DNA of 64,000 nt from Lachnospiraceae bacterium AM48-27BH (GTDB lineage: Bacteria; Bacillota; Clostridia; Lachnospirales; Lachnospiraceae). The position numbers and the translations under genes are program-made. The notes beneath the pieces were generated by a model, which saw only the letters and a program-made list of their open reading frames with translations, was not told the origin of the DNA and did no database searches. Location: positions 1 to 64,000 of the forward strand of contig QUFC01000007.1 of NCBI GenBank assembly GCA_003478355.1, read 5' to 3'. Positions 52,437 to 61,193 of the stretch are shown in pieces (positions within the stretch are counted from its first letter, which is position 1; each line of letters begins with the position of its first letter).

Positions 52437-53819
52437 TTACGCCTGGGCAGAAGATTCCGGGGCTTTCTCCAGTGCTTTTTTGAATTGTATGCTGAACAGG
52501 ATCACCGTAAAGGATACAGCGAAGAAGTCTGCAATCGGCTCAGCTAAATACACCGCAAGCGTCTGATTGGATCTCCAGATCAGAGGAACGATGTAGATCA
52601 ATGGGATCAGCAGGATAAATTTACGGGTAACCGCCACGAGGATGGACTCCTTGGCACAGCCGATGGAGGTAAATGCCATCTGGCAGGCGATCTGGATGCC
52701 CATAAGGAAAACACATGCCATGTAAATGCGGAGGGCGGTTTTGGTAAATACCAGAAGGGTGGCATCAGAGGTGAACAGCCCCACAAATACCTGTGGGAAG
52801 ATCATCACAGCCAGCCAGATCAGGGTAGAGTAAGAGAAGGTGACCTTTAACAACAGCCAGAACGCCTTCTTTACACGGTCGATCTTTCCAGCGCCATAGT
52901 TGAAGCTCATGATCGGCTGAGCACCCTGTCCGATCCCCTGCATTGGCAGCATGGCAAACTGCATGACACTGGTCAGGATGGTCATAGCGCCGACTGCCAC
53001 ATCGCCGCCGTATTTTAACAGAGACGAGTTAAAGCAGACGGAAATGATGCTCTCGCTGGCCTGCATGACAAACGTAGCGGTGCCCAGGGCAACACAGGGA
53101 AGAATGACTGACTTTTTCATCTTCATATTGGATACCTTTAACTGCAGCTGGGTCTTTTTTCCGCAGAGGAAGGAAATGACCCAGACACAGGAGACCGCCT
53201 GGGAGATCACGGTTGCCAGTGCACCGCCCTTTACGCCCATGCCCATAGCGAAGATAAAGATCGGGTCCAGGATGATGTTGATCACGGCTCCGATCAGTAC
53301 AGAGAGCATACCGGTTTTCGCATATCCCTGTGTGGTGATGAACATATTCATTCCAAGTGTCATCTGGACGAAAATGGTTCCGATGGCGTAGATGTTCATG
53401 TAATCGGTCGCGTAACCGATGGTATTTTCACTGGCGCCGAATGCCAGAAGGATCGGGCGGTTCCATGCCAGAAGAATCACGGTCAGAACGATAGAGATCA
53501 AAAACAGCAGGGCGAAACAGTTGCCCAGGATCTGTTCTGCCTGATCATGCTCCTGTTTACCCATGAGGATAGAAGCTCTTGGCGCACCGCCGCTTCCCAC
53601 TAAGGCTGCAAAAGCGGATACGATCAGGATCAGCGGCATGCATACCCCCACGCCTGTCAGCGCCAGGGCGCCGGCTTCTGGGATGTGGCCGATGTAGATC
53701 CGGTCTACAATGTTATAAAGCATGTTGATCAACTGTGCGGTAATGGTAGGAAGTGCCAGACTTAACAGTAGCTTCCCAATGGGGGCAGTCCCCAGAAAAT
53801 CTTTGTCGTTCTTGTTCAT
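52437..53819 (-). CDS. MATE family efflux transporter
   Basis: A 460-residue, twelve-segment MATE protein (N-terminal GKLLLSLALPTITAQLINML then YNIVDRIYIGHIPEAG; mid PIMSFNYGAGK). Its ATG overlaps the stop of the MarR gene (ATGA at 53816-53819), so the repressor and pump are co-expressed, the usual design for drug-induced efflux. Different from the MATE at 46456 in sequence and context. Confidence 0.9.
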   Translation of the reverse strand: MNKNDKDFLGTAPIGKLLLSLALPTITAQLINMLYNIVDRIYIGHIPEAGALALTGVGVCMPLILIVSAFAALVGSGGAPRASILMGKQEHDQAEQILGNCFALLFLISIVLTVILLAWNRPILLAFGASENTIGYATDYMNIYAIGTIFVQMTLGMNMFITTQGYAKTGMLSVLIGAVINIILDPIFIFAMGMGVKGGALATVISQAVSCVWVISFLCGKKTQLQLKVSNMKMKKSVILPCVALGTATFVMQASESIISVCFNSSLLKYGGDVAVGAMTILTSVMQFAMLPMQGIGQGAQPIMSFNYGAGKIDRVKKAFWLLLKVTFSYSTLIWLAVMIFPQVFVGLFTSDATLLVFTKTALRIYMACVFLMGIQIACQMAFTSIGCAKESILVAVTRKFILLIPLIYIVPLIWRSNQTLAVYLAEPIADFFAVSFTVILFSIQFKKALEKAPESSAQA

Positions 53820-54301
53820 AAAAGTTCCTCTTTTCTGGATGGTTCGTGATGTGCTTCCAGGTCAGAATGACCGGCGGCCTGTTTTACATTTTCGATGATC
53901 TGCCGGTTCAGCCTGGAAAATGTCTCTAAGTCGGATTCGCTGAAGCCCTGAAAGATCCTGTGGCCGAAACTGTCCTGGAGCTGGTCAATGGATTCGGTGA
54001 TGGGACCGGCTGGCGGCAACAGGGACAGATGCATCTTCCTGCGGTCAGCCCGGTCCGGTGTTCTGGCAAGCAGCCCTTTCTGGCACAAGCTTTCTACCGC
54101 CTGGGAAATGTGGCTTTTGGAAAGCGCCCGCAGTTCGGCCATGTCTGCCGCAGTGTCAAGACCGGGATTATTTTTCAAAAATGTAATAATGGTGGCTTCC
54201 ATCTTCGTAAGGCCATGCTGCTCGCAGATGCGTTGGATGCACTCGTCATGGAATTTGCTGATGCGCCGCATGGTCTGCAGATATTCGGTTGCCTGAAACA
54301 T
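53816..54301 (-). CDS. MarR family transcriptional regulator
   Basis: A 161-residue winged-helix regulator (FLKNNPGLDTAADMAELRAL, then SKSHISQAVESLCQKGLLAR, TPDRADRRKMHLSL, the last being the wing). MarR proteins release DNA on binding small aromatic or drug-like ligands. It is the first gene of the operon with the MATE exporter and probably represses itself through the operator just upstream. Confidence 0.9.
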   Translation of the reverse strand: MFQATEYLQTMRRISKFHDECIQRICEQHGLTKMEATIITFLKNNPGLDTAADMAELRALSKSHISQAVESLCQKGLLARTPDRADRRKMHLSLLPPAGPITESIDQLQDSFGHRIFQGFSESDLETFSRLNRQIIENVKQAAGHSDLEAHHEPSRKEELL

Positions 54302-54324
54302 AGGAGAATCCTCCTTTCTGCAGG

Positions 54325-54396
54325 TAGTTCAAAAAGTAAAAGTTCAAAAACGAACTATTTATAACAGGATTATAGCAGAGAAATGCAAAATGTCAA
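54325..54396 (-). promoter_or_regulatory. promoter and operator of the marR-MATE operon
   Basis: On the minus strand TTGACA (54391-54396), a 16-base spacer and TATAAT (54369-54374). Just downstream lies the palindrome AGTTC-AAAAAC-GAACT (54341-54356), and a further AGTTC half site at about 54326-54330. The position between the -10 and the start codon suits repression by MarR. Confidence 0.65.
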
Positions 54397-54441
54397 GATG
54401 ATAGAAGATTGACTAATAGAAATTCATAGCAAAGATTTATT

Positions 54442-54597
54442 CCATTTATCACCTGTGGGGATCCAGATCTGGATTCCATTGTGGCATTGATCCGCCAGAG
54501 CGCCAAGGTGCCCTGTGCCATCGGTTTCGGCATCTCCACGCCGGAGCAGGTGGGTGTTTATGTAAGATCCATGAAGGAGGCGGTGCGGGAGGTATAG
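54442..54597 (+). pseudogene. trpA: tryptophan synthase alpha (trpA) remnant
   Basis: The frame reads PFITCGDPDLDS, IVALIRQSAKVPCAIGFGIS, TPEQ and then VGVYVRSMKEAVREV-stop. These are three separate pieces of TrpA (N-terminal strand, late beta strand with GFGISTPEQ, and the C-terminal helix) joined by in-frame deletions. About 51 of the usual 260 residues remain and there is no start codon. No other trp gene is nearby. Confidence 0.65.
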
Positions 54598-54614
54598 AGC
54601 CCCGGCGCCGCAGC

Positions 54615-54848
54615 CTATGAAAAACTGTCCTGGATCTGCTTCAACAGATCCAAATCTGCCTGGGATACCTTCATATTAGAAGTTAACACGTTACCATCCG
54701 GCGTAGTGACCTTGAATTCCAGAACGGTTCCTTCCACCAGTCCCTGTCTGTAGACCGTTTTCCAGAATAACGGGAACTTGGGATGACGCATGGTGAAACT
54801 TTGCCATGCGGTTTTTAACTGCATCAGCTTTAAAGGGTTGAAACTCAT
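54615..54848 (-). CDS. conserved small hypothetical protein
   Basis: A 77-residue protein (FNPLKLMQLKTAWQSFTMRH, then FPLFWKTVYRQGLVEGTVLE and VSQADLDLLKQIQDSF). Cytosolic, no recognised domain; ribosome site AAGGAG before the start. It reads as a real gene because of balanced composition and the good start, and similar short proteins are frequent in Lachnospiraceae. Function unknown. Confidence 0.6.
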   Translation of the reverse strand: MSFNPLKLMQLKTAWQSFTMRHPKFPLFWKTVYRQGLVEGTVLEFKVTTPDGNVLTSNMKVSQADLDLLKQIQDSFS

Positions 54849-54910
54849 ATATTAAAATCTCCTTATCGATGGTTCATTCATGTTTTTCTTATCATAAAGC
54901 AAAAATCATA

Positions 54911-54940
54911 TTTACACAAGGGAAAAAAGCGTGTTATACT
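54911..54940 (+). promoter_or_regulatory. promoter of ddh
   Basis: TTTACA (54911-54916), an 18-base spacer and TATACT (54935-54940), 40 bases before the ddh start. Confidence 0.5.
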
Positions 54941-54980
54941 ATGGCACATAAATTTGCTAATAAAATAAAGGAGCAGAAAG

Positions 54981-55967
54981 ATGAGCATTCGTATTGGTAT
55001 ATTAGGATATGGTAATCTTGGAAAGGGCGTAGAAAGCGCAATCGGGCAGAATCCAGACCTGGAGCTGACTGCGGTATTTACCCGTCGTAACCCGGAAAAT
55101 GTAAAAGTGAGAACCGCAGGTGTAAAGGTTCTGGCTGCTGAGGAGTTAGAGCATATGCAGGATCAGATCGATGTGCTGGTACTGTGCGGTGGAAGCGCAA
55201 CAGACCTTCCGGTACAGACACCAAAGTACGCAGAGCTGTACAATGTGGTGGACAGCTTTGATACCCACGCAAGAATTCCGGAGCATTTCGCAGCGGTAGA
55301 CGCAGCGGCAAAGAAAACCGGTAAAGTCGGTATCATTTCCTGTGGATGGGATCCAGGTATGTTTTCTTTAAACCGTCTGTATGCCAACGCAATTCTGCCA
55401 GAGGGCAGTGATTATACCTTCTGGGGCAGAGGTGTCAGCCAGGGACATTCTGACGCTATCCGCCGTATCGCCGGTGTAAAAGACGCAAGACAGTACACCG
55501 TTCCGGTTCCAGAGGCAGTAGAGGCCGTAAGAGCAGGCAAGAATCCGGAACTGACCACCAGACAGAAGCACACCAGAGAGTGCTATGTAGTGGCTGAGGA
55601 GGGCGCAGATCTGGCAAGAATCGAGAACGAGATCAAGACCATGCCAAACTACTTCTCTGATTATGATACAACCGTAACATTCATTGATGAGGAGACCATG
55701 AAACGTGATCACAACAAGCTTCCACACGGCGGCAGCGTGATCCGTACCGGTGTGACTGGAATGGATCGGGAGCACAAACACGTAGTAGAGTACAGCTTAA
55801 AGCTGGATTCTAACCCAGAGTTTACGGGAGCAGTGATCGCGGCATACGCAAGAGCTGCATACCGCATGAATAAGGAAGGCATGACCGGCTGCAAAACGGT
55901 ATTTGATATTGCACCGGCTTACCTGTCTGCACAGAGCGGAGAAGAATTAAGAGCACATCTGCTGTAA
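54981..55967 (+). CDS. ddh: meso-diaminopimelate dehydrogenase
   Basis: A 328-residue NADPH-dependent enzyme that makes meso-diaminopimelate from tetrahydrodipicolinate in one step, serving lysine and cell-wall synthesis. Typical are the N-terminal dinucleotide loop ILGYGNLGKGVE, the NADPH 2'-phosphate site FTRRNPE, CGGSATDLPVQTP, GWDPGMFSLNR near 130 and the substrate region WGRGVSQGHSDAIRR. AAAGGAG precedes the start. Monocistronic, ended by a strong hairpin. Confidence 0.95.
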   Translation: MSIRIGILGYGNLGKGVESAIGQNPDLELTAVFTRRNPENVKVRTAGVKVLAAEELEHMQDQIDVLVLCGGSATDLPVQTPKYAELYNVVDSFDTHARIPEHFAAVDAAAKKTGKVGIISCGWDPGMFSLNRLYANAILPEGSDYTFWGRGVSQGHSDAIRRIAGVKDARQYTVPVPEAVEAVRAGKNPELTTRQKHTRECYVVAEEGADLARIENEIKTMPNYFSDYDTTVTFIDEETMKRDHNKLPHGGSVIRTGVTGMDREHKHVVEYSLKLDSNPEFTGAVIAAYARAAYRMNKEGMTGCKTVFDIAPAYLSAQSGEELRAHLL

Positions 55968-55976
55968 GGAAATATG

Positions 55977-56007
55977 GGCTGTTTGCGCAACGCGTGAACA
56001 GTAACAA
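55977..56007. repeat. 31-bp palindromic repeat after ddh, copy 1
   Basis: GGCTGTTTGCGCAACGCGTG followed by AACAGTAACAA. CTGTT and AACAG are inverted. A second copy with three C-to-T differences follows the cbiK-like gene at 57551-57581. Confidence 0.6.
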
Positions 56008-56014
56008 ATATGGG

Positions 56015-56049
56015 AGCCAGGCAAAAAATGGTTGATTTTTTGCCTGGCT
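56015..56049 (+). terminator. ddh terminator
   Basis: AGCCAGGCAAAAAAT, loop GGTTG, ATTTTTTGCCTGGCT: a perfect 15-bp stem directly in front of the riboswitch. Confidence 0.75.
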
Positions 56050-56067
56050 TGCTTTATGGTATAGGAA

Positions 56068-56290
56068 GGAAATCGGATAAGGAAACAGGTGTCGGAGAAA
56101 TCTTTTGGGAAGATGGATCCGGTGAAAAGAGAAACAGGTGTGAATCCTGTGCGAACTCGTCACTGTATTTAGGGAGTGCAAGGCACTGATTCTGGCGGAC
56201 AGCCGGAAGCAGATGGGTCACTGGGAAACTGGGAAGGCCGCCAAGTGTGAAGATCTATAAGTCAGGAGACCTGCCTGTTTGATGGGGCGG
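56068..56290 (+). ncRNA. cobalamin riboswitch
   Basis: Characteristic pieces appear in order: GAGAAACAGGTGTGAATCCT, GTGCGAACTCGTCACTGTA, GTCACTGGGAAACTGGGAAG with GCCGCCAAGTGTGAAG, and the closing AAGTCAGGAGACCTGCC box. A terminator hairpin follows at 56346-56379, so the switch likely works by transcription attenuation, turning the operon off when cobalamin is plentiful. Ends are approximate. Confidence 0.92.
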
Positions 56291-56345
56291 CAGATGCCCG
56301 TACCACGAGTAATTGGTTGTAAAAGCAGTGAATTTTGTATACACG

Positions 56346-56379
56346 AAAACCATTTATCTTAGGGTAAGTGGTTTTTTTC
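56346..56379 (+). terminator. expression-platform terminator of the cobalamin riboswitch
   Basis: AAAACCATTTATC, loop TTAG, GGTAAGTGGTTTT, then a run of T, about 95 bases before the first gene of the operon. Confidence 0.8.
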
Positions 56380-56470
56380 ATCTGCGATCGGCAAACAATC
56401 CTCCAATGATCAAATTTATCCGCATTTTCAAAAAATGGGGAGCATTTCCCTAAAATTTCAGGAGGAAACT

Positions 56471-57496
56471 ATGAGAAAGAAGTTATTAGGAACCATGATG
56501 TGTGCGGCTCTGACCGCATCCCTGCTTGCCGGATGTTCCGGAAAAGCAGCTGAGACAACCACTGCAGCAGAGACCACGGCAGCAACAGAGGCAGCGACTG
56601 AGGCGGAGACCACCACAGAAGCAGCAACGGAAGCAGAAACAGAGGCAGAGGAAGAAGAGGATACCGGAGACGCATCGATGGATAATACAAGAAACCAGGA
56701 CGAAATTGGCGACAACGAGTTGCTGGTAGTCAGCTTCGGAACCAGCTACAATGACAGCCGCAGACTGACCATCGGCGCCATCGAGAACGCCATGGAGGAG
56801 GCATTTCCAGATTATAGCGTGAGACGTGGCTTCACCAGCCAGATCATCATCGACCATGTAAAACGCCGTGATGATGTGACCATCGACAACGTAGGCGAGG
56901 CATTAAACCGTGCCGTTGATAATGGCGTAAAGAATTTAGTGGTACAGCCGACCCATCTGATGAATGGTCTGGAATATACGGATCTTTCTAATGAGCTGGC
57001 AGAGTATGCAGACGCATTTGAGAATGTGGTTCTTGGCGAGCCGCTGTTAACCTCTGACGAGGACTTCAAGGCAGTTGCAAAAGCAATCACTGACGCAACC
57101 AAGGAGTATGATGACGGTGAGACAGCCATCTGCTTTATGGGTCACGGAACCGAGGCGGAGTCTAACCAGGTATACGCAAAGATGCAGCAGGTATTAAGCG
57201 ATGAGGGTTTTGAGAACTACTATGTAGGTACCGTAGAGGCAGAGCCATCCTTAGAGGATGTCTTAAAGGCAGTTGGCGAGAAAGAGTACAAGAAAGTCGT
57301 ATTAGAGCCTCTGATGGTGGTTGCAGGAGACCATGCCAATAACGATATGGCTGGCGATGAGGATGGAAGCTGGAAGACTGAGTTTGAAAAGGCCGGTTAT
57401 GAGGTAACCTGTCTGGTAAGAGGACTTGGCGAGCTTCCAGAGATCCAGCAGTTATATGTAGAGCATGCAAAGGCAGCTATCGACAGCCTGAAGTAA
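56471..57496 (+). CDS. CbiK-like cobaltochelatase with lipoprotein signal
   Basis: A 341-residue protein: lipoprotein signal ending LLAGC (Cys22), a Thr/Glu/Ala linker (about 25-75), then a class II chelatase domain of the anaerobic sirohydrochlorin cobaltochelatase CbiK family. Opening LLVVSFGTSYNDSRRLTIGA is diagnostic. The two metal-handling histidines are present: His162 in VQPTHLMNGLEY and His225 in FMGHGTEAESNQ. Ordinary CbiK is cytoplasmic; an anchored extracellular form, first in a cobalamin-controlled uptake operon, is unusual. It may insert or remove metal in a tetrapyrrole outside the cell. GGAGGAAA precedes the ATG. Confidence 0.85.
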   Translation: MRKKLLGTMMCAALTASLLAGCSGKAAETTTAAETTAATEAATEAETTTEAATEAETEAEEEEDTGDASMDNTRNQDEIGDNELLVVSFGTSYNDSRRLTIGAIENAMEEAFPDYSVRRGFTSQIIIDHVKRRDDVTIDNVGEALNRAVDNGVKNLVVQPTHLMNGLEYTDLSNELAEYADAFENVVLGEPLLTSDEDFKAVAKAITDATKEYDDGETAICFMGHGTEAESNQVYAKMQQVLSDEGFENYYVGTVEAEPSLEDVLKAVGEKEYKKVVLEPLMVVAGDHANNDMAGDEDGSWKTEFEKAGYEVTCLVRGLGELPEIQQLYVEHAKAAIDSLK

Positions 57497-57550
57497 TGAA
57501 AGGCCGGTTTACGGACACGAAAGCGTTATGCAGAATAGAACAAAAGAAAT

Positions 57551-57581
57551 GGCTGTTTGTGTAACGTGTGAACAGTAACAA
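57551..57581. repeat. 31-bp palindromic repeat after the CbiK-like gene, copy 2
   Basis: GGCTGTTTGTGTAACGTGTG followed by AACAGTAACAA; it differs from copy 1 (55977-56007) only by three C/T transitions. Confidence 0.6.
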
Positions 57582-57624
57582 GAAAAGACTGTCGGAGAGG
57601 TGTTGTCTGGCAGTCTTTTCTTGT
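57579..57624 (+). terminator. intercistronic hairpin after the CbiK-like gene
   Basis: AAGAAAAGACTG and CAGTCTTTTCTT are perfect 12-base arms, followed by GTGT instead of T-rich sequence. It probably moderates readthrough into the transporter genes. Confidence 0.6.
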
Positions 57625-57676
57625 GTCATAGGTCAGAGTGTAAACAGAAAGATTTTGCAGCATGAGGAGATTGATT

Positions 57677-58675
57677 ATGAGAAAAACAAGAAAGAAAGCA
57701 GCTTTGGTATTATTAGCGCTGTTAACAGCAGCCCAGTTAAATGGCTGTGGTGGTAAAGAAACAACAGAAACCCCAGCTGAGGGAACGGCATCTGTACAGA
57801 CGACGGCTCACGGGGATGAAACAGGATCAGGGATGGAGACGTCTACAGCTGACGGTGGAGCTGGAATCGCGGGAACGGAAACGTCCGCGGCAGATGGACA
57901 GACTGCAGGAGAGGGTGAGACCGTAGCACCGGAGGAAGTAGTCGAGGACTGGATGGTGCCGATCGCCGGAGACCAGGTAAAAGACGGTGAGTATGATGTG
58001 GAAGTGAAGAGCAGCTCTTCCATGTTTAAGATCACCGACTGCCGGCTGACAGTGAAGGATGGGGAAATGACAGCCGTTCTGACTATGAGCGGAACCGGGT
58101 ATTCCCAGTTGTTTATGGGAACCGGGGAAGAAGCGGTGAAGGCCGACGAAAGCGCTTATATCCAGGCGGTAGACGCAGATGGCAAATGTACCTTCGAGAT
58201 TCCGGTAAAAGCCTTAGACGAGGCCATTGACTGCGCGGCGTTCAGCAAGAAAAAAGAGAAATGGTATGACCGGAAGCTGGCATTTTTAGCTTCTTCCCTG
58301 GGAGATGCGGTGTCAGTGGATGTGAAGATGACCACAATTTCGGATCTGGCGTTGGAGGATGGTATTTATGAGGCAGATGTGGTCTTAGAGGGCGGTTCTG
58401 GACGTGCTTCTGTGGAATCTCCAGCGAAAATCACCGTAAAACAGGGGGAAGCGACAGCGGAGATCATTTTCAGCAGCCCGAATTACGATTATGTGCGGAT
58501 CGGAGAAGAGAAATATGAGCCGGTCAATACCGAAGGTAATTCTGCCTTTGAGATCCCGGTAGATGGTTTTGATTACCGGATGCAGATCGCGGCAGATACG
58601 GTAGCCATGAGCACGCCGCATGAGATTGATTACACGTTATTCTTTGATTCTGCAACCATCAAAAAGGCAGAGTAA
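57677..58675 (+). CDS. two-repeat surface lipoprotein of the cobalamin-regulated operon
   Basis: A 332-residue lipoprotein (QLNGC, Cys24) with a Gly/Thr/Glu linker to about residue 90. Two similar beta-rich domains follow, about 100-215 and 222-330. The repeats align as DGEYDVEV / DGIYEADV, TVKDGEMTA / TVKQGEATA, SGTGYSQLFMG / SSPNYDYVRIG and FEIPV / FEIPV. The pattern recalls NEAT-type haem-binding beta-sandwich domains, but this was not confirmed. Paired tyrosines in each repeat could ligate a tetrapyrrole. Start at 57677, after GAGGAG. Likely a surface receptor that hands ligand to the following binding protein. Confidence 0.7.
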   Translation: MRKTRKKAALVLLALLTAAQLNGCGGKETTETPAEGTASVQTTAHGDETGSGMETSTADGGAGIAGTETSAADGQTAGEGETVAPEEVVEDWMVPIAGDQVKDGEYDVEVKSSSSMFKITDCRLTVKDGEMTAVLTMSGTGYSQLFMGTGEEAVKADESAYIQAVDADGKCTFEIPVKALDEAIDCAAFSKKKEKWYDRKLAFLASSLGDAVSVDVKMTTISDLALEDGIYEADVVLEGGSGRASVESPAKITVKQGEATAEIIFSSPNYDYVRIGEEKYEPVNTEGNSAFEIPVDGFDYRMQIAADTVAMSTPHEIDYTLFFDSATIKKAE

Positions 58676-58681
58676 TAAACG

Positions 58682-59989
58682 ATGAAGAGACAGATTTTTA
58701 CGGCAGCGGCAATTATCACTGTGTTGGGACTGTCCGCCTGCCAGGTACAGAAGGAAACGGAAACAGTTACACAGGAACAGAATGAAATGGGATCTGCCGC
58801 ACAGGAACAGAATGAAACAGGAGTTGCCGCACAGGCGCAGACCGGGGCAGGAGCAGAAGGCCACGGGGTTTTTGACATCCCGGTGCAGCTGGAATATGCC
58901 AGGAAATTCACCATCACAAAGGACAGCGATGGCTGCAGTCTCCTGACCATCGACCAGGGAGACCCGGTCGTGGTGATCCCGGAAGGAAATTCGGTTCCAG
59001 AGACACTTCCAGACCATGCGATCGTATTGGAACAGCCCTTAGACCACATTTACCTGGCTTCTACAGCAGCTATGGACTTTTTCGCATCCCTGGATGCCAT
59101 GGACAGTCTGCGGCTTTCTGGAGTCAAGGAGGACGGCTGGTATATAGAGGCGGCCAGGGAAGCCATGAGAGAGGGCAGCCTGATCTTCGCTGGCAAATAC
59201 AGCCAGCCGGATTATGAACTGCTTCTGTCAGAGCAGTGCCGTCTTGCTATTGAAAATACCATGCTTCTTCATAACCCGGAGGTGAAAGAAAAACTGGAGC
59301 AGATCGGGATCCCGGTGATCGTGGAGCGGTCCAGTTACGAGCCGGAGCCTTTGGGACGGATGGAGTGGGTGAAATTCTACGGCGCACTGCTGGGGAAAGA
59401 AGATGAGTCAGAAGCTTTGTATAACGAAAAGGTTGAGACTTTGAAAGAAGAACTGAACCGGGAGCAGACACAGAGTCAGAATCCGGAGGACAATCAGAAT
59501 GCAGATAATAGCCAGAACCAGAACGGAAGTACAGACGCTGGTCTGGACGCAGACCAGACGGAAGAACGGCCAACGGCGGTGTTTTTCTATATCAACCCGA
59601 AAGGCTATGCCAATGTCCGTAAATCCGGTGATTACATCAGTAAGATGATCCGGATGGCAGGCGGTGAGTACCTGTTTTCGGATCTGGGTGACCCGGACAG
59701 CGCCTTATCTACGGTCAATATGCAGATGGAGGAGTTTTACGCTTCTGCCAAAGACGCCGATTACCTGATCTACAACAGTACCATTTACGGTGAGATCCAG
59801 AACCTGGATGATCTGTTTATAAAAAGTCCGCTGCTGAAGGATTTTAAGGCGGTAAAAGAGGGACATGTATGGTGCACGTCCAGCCAGACCTTCCAGCAGG
59901 TCATGGGCGTGGCGGATCTGATCGGGGATATGCACCGGATGTTCCTGGGAGAAGAGGATGGGATGACCTATTTGTTCCCGCTGAGGTGA
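58682..59989 (+). CDS. ABC transporter substrate-binding lipoprotein, BtuF/FepB type
   Basis: A 435-residue lipoprotein (LSAC, Cys20) with a short duplicated linker (AQEQNEMGS / AQEQNETGV) and a class III binding fold of the vitamin B12/siderophore/haem type. An Asn/Gln-rich low-complexity insert at about 262-298 splits the two lobes. Recognisable are IPVIVERSSYEPEPLGRMEW, SKMIRMAGGEYLFSDLGDPD and AVKEGHVWCTSSQTFQQ. Six bases after the two-repeat lipoprotein, so strongly coupled. Ligand: cobalamin or another tetrapyrrole judged from the riboswitch. Confidence 0.88.
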   Translation: MKRQIFTAAAIITVLGLSACQVQKETETVTQEQNEMGSAAQEQNETGVAAQAQTGAGAEGHGVFDIPVQLEYARKFTITKDSDGCSLLTIDQGDPVVVIPEGNSVPETLPDHAIVLEQPLDHIYLASTAAMDFFASLDAMDSLRLSGVKEDGWYIEAAREAMREGSLIFAGKYSQPDYELLLSEQCRLAIENTMLLHNPEVKEKLEQIGIPVIVERSSYEPEPLGRMEWVKFYGALLGKEDESEALYNEKVETLKEELNREQTQSQNPEDNQNADNSQNQNGSTDAGLDADQTEERPTAVFFYINPKGYANVRKSGDYISKMIRMAGGEYLFSDLGDPDSALSTVNMQMEEFYASAKDADYLIYNSTIYGEIQNLDDLFIKSPLLKDFKAVKEGHVWCTSSQTFQQVMGVADLIGDMHRMFLGEEDGMTYLFPLR

Positions 59990-60147
59990 ATGCTCCGCGG
60001 AGATAAATGCTCCGCGGGGATGCACAGTGATTCTGTAAAGAACATGTCAGCATACGCTGACCAGAACCACGCGCCAATTCTCCCGGACGTTCGACTTCAC
60101 CAGACAGCCCGGCACATAAGATCAAGAAGAGAAGGAGAAATGGATCC

Positions 60148-61191
60148 ATGTCAGCAGAAAAATCACAGAAAACAGCCATAAAAGAAAGCGTCCGCTACTG
60201 TATGGTATTTGCAGCCATGCTCCTGCTGCTGGCGGCGCTGGTGGTCTGGAACATCAATTCCGGCAGTGTCCCCTTAACGGTACGCCAGGTGGCGGAAATC
60301 CTGTTTGGTGCGGGCCGGGAAGAGACAGCAGGTGTCATCGTATGGCAGATCCGTTTTCCAAGGATCTGTGCGGCAGTGATTTTAGGAGGCGCACTGGCAG
60401 TGTCCGGCTTCCTTCTTCAGACTTTTTTTTCCAACCCGATCGCGGGCCCCTTTGTGCTGGGAATTTCTTCCGGCGCTAAACTTTTTGTGGCACTGGTGAT
60501 GATCTGGTTTTTAGGCAGAGGCATGGCCATTGGTTCCTGGGCTATGGTAGCAGCGGCATTTGCCGGTTCCATGCTCTCCATGGGCTTCGTGCTGCTGGCC
60601 GCAAGAAAAGTGAACCAGATGTCCATGCTGGTGGTCTGCGGTGTCATGATCAGTTATATCTGTTCGGCTGTGACGGACTTTGTGGTGACATTTGCCGATG
60701 ATTCCAACATCGTAAACCTTCACAATTGGTCATTAGGCAGTTTTTCCGGTATCAGCTGGGAGCAGGTGCAGGTGATGAGCGGGCTTGTGGCAGCAGCAGT
60801 TTTGCTGGTATTTGCCATGTCCAAGCAGATCGGCGCTTACCAGCTTGGGGAAAACTATGCAAGAAGCATGGGGGTCAATATCCGTCTTTTCCGGGCAGGG
60901 CTGATCCTGCTTTCCAGTCTGCTTTCCGCCTGTGTGACAGCATTTGCGGGACCGATCTCCTTTGTGGGGATCGCAGTGCCCCATCTGATAAAAGGACTGT
61001 TTCGAAGCTCCAGGCCACTGATCCTGATCCCCGGATGTTTCCTGGGAGGCGCTCTGGTATGCCTGCTATGCGATATGATCGCCAGGACGGTATTTGCTCC
61101 GGTGGAGTTAAGCATCAGCTCCGTGACGGCATTATTTGGTGCTCCGGTGGTGATCTGGCTGATGGTAGACCGACGGAAAGGAGGCAGGTAA
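60148..61191 (+). CDS. FecCD-family ABC permease (BtuC-like)
   Basis: A 347-residue permease with about ten membrane segments. Typical motifs: WQIRFPRICAAVILGGALAV near 65-84, GLQ-type QTFFSNPIAGPFVLGISSGA near 90-110, and FAGPISFVGIAVPHLIKGLF near 265-285. It forms a homodimeric channel with the ATPase that follows two bases after its stop. GGAGAAATGG precedes the start. Confidence 0.92.
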   Translation: MSAEKSQKTAIKESVRYCMVFAAMLLLLAALVVWNINSGSVPLTVRQVAEILFGAGREETAGVIVWQIRFPRICAAVILGGALAVSGFLLQTFFSNPIAGPFVLGISSGAKLFVALVMIWFLGRGMAIGSWAMVAAAFAGSMLSMGFVLLAARKVNQMSMLVVCGVMISYICSAVTDFVVTFADDSNIVNLHNWSLGSFSGISWEQVQVMSGLVAAAVLLVFAMSKQIGAYQLGENYARSMGVNIRLFRAGLILLSSLLSACVTAFAGPISFVGIAVPHLIKGLFRSSRPLILIPGCFLGGALVCLLCDMIARTVFAPVELSISSVTALFGAPVVIWLMVDRRKGGR

Positions 61192-61193
61192 GC

